Below, piece by piece: positions 1-6,008 of a stretch of DNA of 10,939 bases; within the stretch, counting starts at the first letter, position 1, and every line of letters begins with the position of its first letter. The translations under genes were made by a program, and so were the position numbers. The DNA is from Acidobacteriota bacterium. Its GTDB lineage: Bacteria; Acidobacteriota; Vicinamibacteria; Vicinamibacterales; JAFNAJ01. The stretch lies in assembly GCA_017860085.1 (NCBI GenBank), contig JAFNAJ010000090.1:1-10939 (forward strand), given 5' to 3'. The notes beneath the pieces are model-generated. The model saw only the letters and a list, made by a program, of their open reading frames with translations, was not told the origin of the DNA and did no database searches.

Positions 1-216
1 CGCCAGGCCAACCGCATGATCCAGATCTACTCGACACTCCACGCCAACATCCAGGACGCGTTCAACAGAGGTGGCGTCGAGATCATGTCGCCCCACTACA
101 GCTCGCTTCGTGACGGCAACACGACGACCATCCCGGCCGACCACCTGCCGGCCGATTATCGAGCCCCGGCGTTTCGGGTCGACGGGCCGGGCACGCGGTC
201 GCGGCAGGACGAGTAA
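1..216 (+). CDS. MscS-family mechanosensitive channel, C-terminal fragment
   Basis: This is the 3' end of a gene entering from the left edge. It is open from base 1 (reads RQANRMIQIYSTLHANIQ...) to a TAA at 214-216, giving 71 residues. The stretch LHANIQDAFNRGGVEIMSPH followed by a DGN..TIP tail is typical of the C-terminal cytoplasmic part of MscS-type channels, where the end of the beta/alpha vestibule domain carries the pattern I.DAF...G.EI.SPHY. Such channels sit in the inner membrane and release small solutes when turgor rises. The membrane-spanning and pore regions lie outside the window, so subtype and total length cannot be judged. A start at the ATG at 16 would be an artefact of truncation. 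The gene ends 50 nt before the convergent symporter gene. Confidence 0.82.
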   Translation, partial: RQANRMIQIYSTLHANIQDAFNRGGVEIMSPHYSSLRDGNTTTIPADHLPADYRAPAFRVDGPGTRSRQDE

Positions 217-255
217 CGAATCACGGGATGCAGACCATCAGGTCCGGCGCAAGAG

Positions 256-284
256 GTGACGGCACGTCACTCCACCCAGTGGAG
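256..284. terminator. Two adjacent palindromes at a convergent gene junction (possible terminator)
   Basis: Two perfect 6-bp stems, each with a 3-nt loop, lie back to back. GTGACG (256-261), GCA, CGTCAC (265-270) is followed by CTCCAC (270-275), CCA, GTGGAG (279-284); base 270 is shared. They sit 40 nt after the mscS stop and overlap the stop codon (267-269) of the opposing symporter gene. Position fits termination of the plus-strand transcript, but there is no T-run, so intrinsic termination is uncertain. Confidence 0.3.
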
Positions 285-2405
285 CACATTGCGGACGATG
301 GACCAGCGAGGCCTCGATTTCACGGCATCCTGCCCCAGGATCCAGTGGCGGTAGAGCTTGTCGATCGTGCCGTCGCGTCGCTTCAGCTCGATCCACGTGT
401 TCACGAATGACTCCCAGCGGTCGCCGTGCCCGAACAACGGGTACGCGAGCGGCACCTTGATGGGATCCGGCTGCGGGATGACGACCGCGAACTCCGGGTG
501 GAGCAGCGTCATCACCGACGCCCGCTCGGCCGGCAGGAGAAAGGCGTCGAACTTCCCGAACGCCCCCACGATGTCGCGGATCGGGACGACCTCGATGTCG
601 AGCGCCGGCGCGCGAGCCCGAACCTCCTGCACGTAGTAGGGCAGATCCGGCGCCCCCACTCGCATCGAGCTCAACGTGCGGATGGCCTCCCAGGTGGAGA
701 ACCGATCGCGCAAGTGGTCCTTGACGAGCCAACCGAGCGTCTCGTCGAGGTACGGCTCGGAGAACACGACCGCGGAGGCCCGGAGGGGCGTTACCGGTAT
801 GCCCGACATGGCAAGGTCGCACCCGCCGCGTTCCAGCACGGCCGGCAGGTCGTCGAGCACCGTCTGGACGAACTCCAGCCGCGCGCCCAGGTCGTGGGCG
901 AGGCGGTGCGCCATCTCGACGTCGAATCCCGTCAGCTGTCCCTGCTCGTTCGAGTAGGCGAACGGCAGGCGGTCGGGCAGCACGCAGACGCGCAGCGCGC
1001 CGCGACGGCGGATGGCATCCGCGTGCGAGCCTGAAGCGGCTGGAACGTCGACCTCCGGGACTGCCGGCAGCACCCGCGCCTCGATCGGCTCGAACACTGT
1101 TCGCATGCCGTAGACGACCTTCGCGCCCTGGAATTCCTGTCTGAGGGCGCTGGCAAAGAGGACCCGTAGGCCACCGATCGTCGCAGCGGTGAGAACCGCG
1201 GTCATGACGGCAAACCGCAGCAGGCGGCCAACGTTCACCGTGAGCCGCCCGGTGACCGCAGCGCTCCCCAGCAGCGCGACCGCTACGGTGTGGAGGGCCG
1301 CGAGCAGCGCCCCGAAGCGGGCGTTGATCACACCCGTCGCCAGGTAGAGCTGAAACGTGTCGGCCGGGATGCGGAACAAGTCGAGCAGGAAGGGCACGGC
1401 CGCGTTCAGGCTGCCGAAGAAGGTGAGCAGCCCCGTCAGCGCCAGGCGGGGGTACTCGAACAACCGGACCGACACGTCGGCGAACCAGCCCGCAAACAGG
1501 ATGAAGCTCAACGACAGCAGCTTCCCTGTGTGCGGAAAGTTGAATGACGCGGGGACGATCACATCGGGCAGGTCGCTGGCGTGCTGGTCGGTGAGGCCGT
1601 GCTTCGCCAGCAACTCCTTGCACGCCTCGATCAGCATCGGCAGCACGATGAACAGGTCGCCCGCCATGAACGCCGTGAGCAATGCGGCCCGAGTCCTGCC
1701 GAGGACCTCGCGGTACCCGATGGGCGTGAGCGTCGACACCAAGCCGGGAAGCACCCACACTGAAACGAGCAGCGCGATCGCCACGTAGGTGAGCAGGTAG
1801 ACCTGGATGTTCTCGATTTGCTCGACCTTCAAGGTGCCTGCGGCGTTTGCCGCAATCGCGAACATGCCATACGGGGTCAACTGGACCACGAAACGCGTCG
1901 CACGGCTGACGAGCGCGTTGGCAGCCAGGAGAACGTCGAGCAGCACCTGCTTGCGGTCGAGGCCGATCATCGCGATGCCGAGGACGACCGCAAACAGCAC
2001 GACGGCCGGCACGACGCCGTTGGCCAGCGAATGAAACGGGTTCGACGGGATGAAGAGGTCGACGAAGTTGAATGGATGCGGCTTCTCGAGGAGGGCGGTG
2101 CTGAAGAAGCTCGCGTTCACTTGCGCCGGGAACGCCAGCGGGAACAGCATGGCGAAACCGATGGCGATCACCCAGAGCCCGACGAGCACCGCCCCAACCC
2201 TGAGCCCGAGGCGCTTGGCTTGCGCGGCATCCAGCGACCCCAAGCTCGAGATGATCGAGATCGTCACGTACGGCAGGACGGTCATCTGGAGCAGCTTGAT
2301 GAAGCCGTCTGCGAACACCTTCAGCGGAGCGACGATCTCGCCGAGGAAGAGCCCCACCGCGAGGCCCGAGATGAGGCCGACGAGGACCCTGGTCGAGAAA
2401 CTCAT
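267..2405 (-). CDS. Fusion: SDF/DAACS-type cation:dicarboxylate symporter with C-terminal family-3 solute-binding domain
   Basis: The chosen start is the ATG at 2405 (MSFSTRVLVGLISGLAVGLF), because it begins just before the first membrane helix. An ATG at 2420 and a GTG at 2453 are in-frame alternatives, and none has a convincing ribosome site. Numbered from 2405, residues 1-390 form a polytopic membrane domain of the glutamate/dicarboxylate symporter type (LLQMTVLPYVTISIISSLGS early on, repeated hydrophobic helices). Residues 395-417 form an additional hydrophobic helix. Residues about 460-692 are a family-3 periplasmic solute-binding domain, with LRVCVLPDRLPFAY, the motif GFDVEMAHRLA (493-503), the ligand-binding Arg 542 in VTPLR, and a C-terminal YRHWILG. 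The family normally ends after eight helices with a cytoplasmic tail; the extra helix would place the binding domain outside. The symporter half has lost much of the canonical substrate and sodium signature: NFPHT (289-293) stands where NMDGT is expected. It is the third gene of a likely operon, starting 37 nt after the preceding stop. It probably imports an organic acid or amino acid; the substrate is unknown. Confidence 0.86.
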   Translation of the reverse strand: MSFSTRVLVGLISGLAVGLFLGEIVAPLKVFADGFIKLLQMTVLPYVTISIISSLGSLDAAQAKRLGLRVGAVLVGLWVIAIGFAMLFPLAFPAQVNASFFSTALLEKPHPFNFVDLFIPSNPFHSLANGVVPAVVLFAVVLGIAMIGLDRKQVLLDVLLAANALVSRATRFVVQLTPYGMFAIAANAAGTLKVEQIENIQVYLLTYVAIALLVSVWVLPGLVSTLTPIGYREVLGRTRAALLTAFMAGDLFIVLPMLIEACKELLAKHGLTDQHASDLPDVIVPASFNFPHTGKLLSLSFILFAGWFADVSVRLFEYPRLALTGLLTFFGSLNAAVPFLLDLFRIPADTFQLYLATGVINARFGALLAALHTVAVALLGSAAVTGRLTVNVGRLLRFAVMTAVLTAATIGGLRVLFASALRQEFQGAKVVYGMRTVFEPIEARVLPAVPEVDVPAASGSHADAIRRRGALRVCVLPDRLPFAYSNEQGQLTGFDVEMAHRLAHDLGARLEFVQTVLDDLPAVLERGGCDLAMSGIPVTPLRASAVVFSEPYLDETLGWLVKDHLRDRFSTWEAIRTLSSMRVGAPDLPYYVQEVRARAPALDIEVVPIRDIVGAFGKFDAFLLPAERASVMTLLHPEFAVVIPQPDPIKVPLAYPLFGHGDRWESFVNTWIELKRRDGTIDKLYRHWILGQDAVKSRPRWSIVRNVLHWVE

Positions 2406-2442
2406 AGCCGCCACCACCATCGCGAGCCGACCGGGCGCCTTG

Positions 2443-3072
2443 CTACTTCTCACCCTTGGGCTTCTTCTCGGTGATCGTCGTCAGCCGCGTCGGCTCCTGG
2501 CCGTAGATCTCGATCTGAAGCTTGCCGTCCTTGACCGAGAGCGTCGATTGGCCCAGCAGCTTGCCTTCTCCCTTGTCGCTGCCAGCCGGGAAGCGCATCT
2601 CGATGAGGCTGAAGGCGTAGTCCATCGTTCGCGTCTGGGCGCGGGCGGCGAGGAAGCTCACCGGCTTGTCGGTGGCGATGACGATCTGCCGAGTGCCGTC
2701 CGACAGCTTGTTCTCATGCGCGTACTTCAGGTCCCAGCCCATGCTGTTGGGCGTTCGGATGAAGCCCACACGAGGCTCGATGTCCTGAAGCGCTGTCAGC
2801 AGCTTGTCCTGGTCCTTCGGGCGATCGGTCGTGGTCTTCACGAGCGCCACGATCGACTGCCGTTCTGCGTCCGTGCTCCATCGCTCGATGGTGATGTCGA
2901 CGACACCGGACATGCCTCCTCCCTGCATCTGCACGGCGAACGCCGAGAAGCGCAGGGGGTCCTTCTTCGTGGGCTCGCGCTCCGTGGACGGCTGCTGCGC
3001 CAGCACGGGCGTGACGGCGATGGTCGCGACCGCGACCACGGTTCCAAGCAAGCGACGATGATTCCTGAACAT
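2443..3072 (-). CDS. Small secreted protein of unknown function
   Basis: This encodes 209 residues. The start at 3072 (MFRNHRRLLGTVVAVATIAV) is preferred over an in-frame ATG at 3114 because it follows a strong AGGAGGAGGT Shine-Dalgarno and opens a classic signal peptide: basic n-region, hydrophobic core, and a likely cleavage after TPVLA at residue 25. The mature part is soluble, without membrane segments or cysteines. It starts with a Lys/Glu-rich linker, then RFSAFAVQMQGGGMSGVVDI, an ERWSTDAERQ motif (63-72), a central RTPNSMGWDLKYA block and TDKPVSFLAARAQTRTMDY. It looks like a lineage-specific exported family that I associate, from memory, with Acidobacteriota; I know of no function. It lies 38 nt after the carrier gene and just before the symporter fusion, so it is probably co-transcribed with both and may be periplasmic. 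No catalytic motif is evident. Confidence 0.78.
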   Translation of the reverse strand: MFRNHRRLLGTVVAVATIAVTPVLAQQPSTEREPTKKDPLRFSAFAVQMQGGGMSGVVDITIERWSTDAERQSIVALVKTTTDRPKDQDKLLTALQDIEPRVGFIRTPNSMGWDLKYAHENKLSDGTRQIVIATDKPVSFLAARAQTRTMDYAFSLIEMRFPAGSDKGEGKLLGQSTLSVKDGKLQIEIYGQEPTRLTTITEKKPKGEK

Positions 3073-3110
3073 GGGGACCTCCTCCTGGCTCGTGTGAGCC
3101 ATCGTTCGTG

Positions 3111-4490
3111 TCACAGCTCTGCCGTGCGCGTCTCCTCTGCCTTCCGATGCAGCGACAGTCGGAGCAGGCTCGCCACCGCGAGCCAGGCGGCCACGAGCAC
3201 GACGTTCACGGCGGCGAAGGCGGGCACCGCGAACGCCAGGCGCTCACCGGCGAAGACGATCCCGGCCTGGATGACATCGCCCGCGCGCATGAAGAACGAG
3301 TCCACGGCCTGCTTGGCCTTGTACTTCGCTTCGCGGCTCGTGGGCAGCCACAGCGCCTGTTTGGTGGTGTTGCCGAGCGAGTAGTCGATGCTGTTGTCGG
3401 CCACCTTCAGCCAGTTCATGAGCTGAATCGACGGCGCGCGCAGCATCAGCAGGTAGCCCACCCCGGCCACGATCGGGTGAATGAGCAGCGCCCTGCCCAC
3501 GCCCAGGTACTTGAACACCCGCGAGACGACGAACATCTGCAGCAGGAAGCCGAGCAGGTTCACCGTGCTGAACAGGCGGCTGTAGGTCTCACCGATGAAC
3601 TGCTCGCGCGCGGCGGCCACGTCGGCACCGGTCCCGTGAATCGCGTGGGCCTGCTCGACCACGTAGCGCCCGAACAGGTACTCGCCCGACGTGTTCACGA
3701 CGTTGAGCAAGACGGTCATGATCGCGATGAGCATCAGGTAGCGGTCCTTGCGAATCAGCTCGAAGCCCCCCTCCTTGCCCAGGGGCTTCGCCGCCGCGGC
3801 GACGAGCTCGCGGGGCTCCGCCCGAGTCGCCACGCGGCTCACGATGCGGGCGAGCAGCGTGCAGACCACGAGGATGGCGGCGGCAGCCAGCAACAGGCGC
3901 ATCGGGCCCGCCGTCCCCATGAGCTGTCCGGCCCGCACCGACCCGACCCACGCCCCGAGGCTGCTGCCCACGCCGATGAGCGGGAAGATCCGCTTGCCCT
4001 GCTCCGGCGTGAACAGGTCGTTGGCGAACGCCCAGAACTGTGCGATCACCATCACATTGAAGATACCGACCCAGAGGAAGTAGGCGACCCCGATGTGCAG
4101 CCCAGCCTGGTAGGCCGCGGCGAACAGCAGCACGTTCGCCACGAAGAACAGCGTCACCCAGGTGACGAGCCGCTCTCGATTGACCTTCGAAGCGAACGCC
4201 CCGTACGCGGGGACCAGTACGAGCAGGAGGAGCGCCTGTCCTGCCGACGAGTAGCTCTTCACCTCGGCGCCGCCCTCGCTGAGGATGAACACCTCGCGAG
4301 CGGTCTTCAGCTCGTAGTACGCGGCGAGGATGAGGAACATCACCAGCGTCATCAGCAGCGCGCCCGCCGCTTCCTCCCGGCGGACATCGGCGATTGGCGA
4401 CAGCACCCGCTCGACGAGCGTCTTCTGTCGTGGGGCCACGTGCCCCTCTTCCGTGCGGCCGGGCGTTTTCTCGACAGGGGTTTGCATCAT
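3111..4490 (-). CDS. NTP/NDP-exchange (Tlc/Npt)-like 12-TM membrane carrier
   Basis: This encodes 459 residues: a charged cytoplasmic N-terminus of about 40 residues followed by roughly 12 hydrophobic helices. The pattern FWAFANDLF (152-160) followed by QGKRIFPLIGVGSSLGA (164-180) resembles the FWgFANe...AkRFYpLfG signature of ATP/ADP translocases of the Tlc/NTT family. In that family the Glu of FANE matters for transport; here it is Asp 157. A second conserved block, DNSIDYSLGNTTKQALW (365-381) then YKAKQAVDSFFMRAGD (390-405), is typical of the related carriers of free-living bacteria, often labelled only MFS transporter. Energy parasites import ATP with these proteins; the substrate of free-living versions is not established and should not be assumed to be ATP. 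The start ATG at 4490 (a second ATG follows at once) has AGGA about 10 nt upstream. First gene of the minus-strand operon and divergent from the Omp85 gene. Confidence 0.78.
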   Translation of the reverse strand: MMQTPVEKTPGRTEEGHVAPRQKTLVERVLSPIADVRREEAAGALLMTLVMFLILAAYYELKTAREVFILSEGGAEVKSYSSAGQALLLLVLVPAYGAFASKVNRERLVTWVTLFFVANVLLFAAAYQAGLHIGVAYFLWVGIFNVMVIAQFWAFANDLFTPEQGKRIFPLIGVGSSLGAWVGSVRAGQLMGTAGPMRLLLAAAAILVVCTLLARIVSRVATRAEPRELVAAAAKPLGKEGGFELIRKDRYLMLIAIMTVLLNVVNTSGEYLFGRYVVEQAHAIHGTGADVAAAREQFIGETYSRLFSTVNLLGFLLQMFVVSRVFKYLGVGRALLIHPIVAGVGYLLMLRAPSIQLMNWLKVADNSIDYSLGNTTKQALWLPTSREAKYKAKQAVDSFFMRAGDVIQAGIVFAGERLAFAVPAFAAVNVVLVAAWLAVASLLRLSLHRKAEETRTAEL

Positions 4491-4746
4491 GGCATCTCTA
4501 TCCTAGGGCCTTCGCGCTCTTTTCCTCGCCCTTGTAGCACAGCTCGGTCCTCTCCAGCCACGAGTAAGTCCCAGGCATCTGCTGACTCCGCACCCCAGGG
4601 GCCGTCGGGGACCCAGACCCAAGGGCCTCAATCGGGGTGCTGTTCCGGGGCCTGAGAACGAAGGCCAAGGATCTGGCATATCTGTTCCATAATGTGTCAC
4701 GGCTTGCGAGTGTCCCCGAAGGGACAACGGTCGAGGAGGCAACCAC
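4491..4746. promoter_or_regulatory. Divergent intergenic region, probable promoters for both flanking operons
   Basis: These 256 bp separate the minus-strand carrier gene (start 4490) from the plus-strand Omp85 gene (start 4747), so promoters for both directions should lie here. The most AT-rich part is 4676-4693, ending in CATAAT (4688-4693), a fair -10 candidate for the plus strand. No good -35 hexamer sits 16-18 nt upstream, so the assignment is weak. An imperfect palindrome, GTCGGGGACCCAGAC, lies near 4604-4618, and CACCCC (4591-4596) can pair with GGGGTG (4634-4639). No start codon with convincing coding sequence is seen here. Confidence 0.4.
4711..4726. promoter_or_regulatory. Perfect hairpin in the probable 5' leader of the Omp85 gene
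   Basis: TGTCCC (4711-4716) and GGGACA (4721-4726) pair perfectly around the tetraloop CGAA. On the opposite strand the same site reads C(TTCG)G, an especially stable RNA tetraloop. It ends about 6 nt before the Shine-Dalgarno GAGGAGG (4733-4739). It could influence leader stability or ribosome access, or be an operator-type inverted repeat. It could also be chance in GC-rich DNA. Confidence 0.3.
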
Positions 4747-5997
4747 ATGATCCGATTCGTCATCGGGCGGCGGGCGGCTGGGCGGGCGAGCCTCGCCCTC
4801 GCGTTGACATGGGCGGCGACCCTCGGGGTGGCGCAGGTGGCGTCGGCCCAGGCGCCGGCCGAGGGGGAAGACACGCGCGCTGGCCGCATCGCAGTGCAGC
4901 AGCAAGCCAAGTCCGGCGAGCTCAAGCCCTACGAACCCAACAAGGCCGAGATCTGGGTCAAGAAACTCGAAGAGCAGTTCCTGACGGGGGCCCTCAAGTG
5001 GCACCCGTTCTTCGATAGCGCCTACGCCGGCGGCGGGTTCACGCTGGGCGCGGGCTACCTCACGCATGTCAGCGACTACAACACGCTCGACGTGCGTGGG
5101 AGCATCACGTTCACCGGCTACAAACGCCTCGAGGCCGAGTTTCTCGCGCCCCGGTTGTTCGGCCGACGCGGCACGCTCTCGGTGATCGGAGGCTGGCGCG
5201 AGGCGACCCAGGTTGGCTTCTATGGTTTCGGCACCGGCAACACGTCGAAGGACGACCGGGCCAACTACAGCTTCACCCAGCCGTACGGCGCGGCCACGCT
5301 GGAGGTGTGGCCGACGCGGAAGTGGCTGGTGCTCGTGGGTGGCGTCGACTACTCGCAGTGGGACGTGGGCGAGGGCGGTGGCTCGGCCCCGTCCGTGGAG
5401 GAGGTCTATACGCCTGAGACGCTGCCAGGGCTGGGGGCGAAGGTCACCTACCTGCACGCGCTCGGCACGGCGGCCTTCGACTGGCGGGAGTCGCCCGGCT
5501 ACACGCGTCGCGGCGGCCATTACGGGGTCACCTTCCACGAGTACTCGGACACCGACGACACCTACAGCTTCCGCCAGGTGGACTACGAGGCGATCCAGCA
5601 CATCCCGCTGTTCCGTGAAGCCTGGGTGCTCTCGCTGCACGGCCGGGTGCAGACCACCTACGCGGACGACGACCAGGTGATTCCCTTCTTCATGCTGCCG
5701 TCGCTCGGCGGCGGGTCGAGCCTCCGCGGGTTCACGAGCTGGCGCTTCCGCGACCGGCACAGCCTGCTGCTCCAGGCCGAGTGGCGCGTGCTGGTCAACA
5801 GCTTCTTCGACACGGCCCTCTTCTACGACGCGGGGAAGGTGACCGACAGCCGGTCGGATCTCGATCTCGAGGACCTGAAGAGCGACTATGGCATCGGATT
5901 CCGCCTGCACGGTCCGGCGGCCACCCCCCTGCGCGTCGAGCTGGCGAAGAGCAACGAAGGCCTCGTCCTCGTCTTCTCGGCGAAGGCGTCATTCTGA
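4747..5997 (+). CDS. POTRA-less Omp85 (BamA/TamA-like) outer-membrane beta-barrel protein
   Basis: This encodes 416 residues from the ATG at 4747, preceded by GAGGAGG at good spacing. Residues 1-34 form a signal peptide ending ASA. Residues 36-85 are a short charged linker. From about 86 to the end there are alternating amphipathic strands rich in Gly, Tyr and Trp. The hallmark is GGGSSLRGF (321-329), the loop-6 (V/L)RGF motif of Omp85 proteins, followed by a late strand VNSFFDTALFYDAGKV. The chain ends in AKASF, with the C-terminal Phe of a beta-signal recognised by the BAM machine. BamA proper is about twice this length with five POTRA domains; here there is no room for even one, so this is probably not the essential BamA. 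It may insert or export a dedicated partner, possibly the exported protein encoded 11 nt downstream, or act as a pore. Confidence 0.85.
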   Translation: MIRFVIGRRAAGRASLALALTWAATLGVAQVASAQAPAEGEDTRAGRIAVQQQAKSGELKPYEPNKAEIWVKKLEEQFLTGALKWHPFFDSAYAGGGFTLGAGYLTHVSDYNTLDVRGSITFTGYKRLEAEFLAPRLFGRRGTLSVIGGWREATQVGFYGFGTGNTSKDDRANYSFTQPYGAATLEVWPTRKWLVLVGGVDYSQWDVGEGGGSAPSVEEVYTPETLPGLGAKVTYLHALGTAAFDWRESPGYTRRGGHYGVTFHEYSDTDDTYSFRQVDYEAIQHIPLFREAWVLSLHGRVQTTYADDDQVIPFFMLPSLGGGSSLRGFTSWRFRDRHSLLLQAEWRVLVNSFFDTALFYDAGKVTDSRSDLDLEDLKSDYGIGFRLHGPAATPLRVELAKSNEGLVLVFSAKASF

Positions 5998-6008
5998 GGA
6001 ACAGGACC

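Noticed and set aside
238..1758. Long minus-strand open frame (506 codons) overlapping the symporter fusion
   Set aside because: It is a second frame of the same strand inside a clear transporter gene. Its translation is Arg/Pro/Gly-rich with no membrane helices or motifs, as expected for a GC-rich shadow.
2050..3384. Plus-strand open frame (444 codons) across the symporter/secreted-protein junction
   Set aside because: It spans two well-supported minus-strand genes and their Shine-Dalgarno, is low in recognisable motifs, and fits a shadow frame.
3111..4490. Reading the carrier as a drug-efflux MFS protein
   Set aside because: The FWAFAND...KRIFPLIG and DNS..YSL blocks match the Tlc/NTT-type pattern, and no MFS GxxxDRxGRR-type loop is seen.
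3108..4655. Plus-strand open frame (515 codons) antisense to the Tlc-like carrier
   Set aside because: The translation is dominated by His, Glu, Gln, Arg and Asp with no hydrophobic core, which is the usual reverse image of a GC-rich membrane gene.
4498..5910. Minus-strand open frame (470 codons) antisense to the Omp85 gene
   Set aside because: It has an Arg/Pro/His/Val-rich composition with no domain. The opposite strand has a signal peptide, the LRGF motif and a terminal Phe.
5781..6008. Upstream extension of the 567-aa protein frame
   Set aside because: It overlaps the end of the barrel gene in another frame. The ATG at 6009 has a Shine-Dalgarno and starts a signal peptide.
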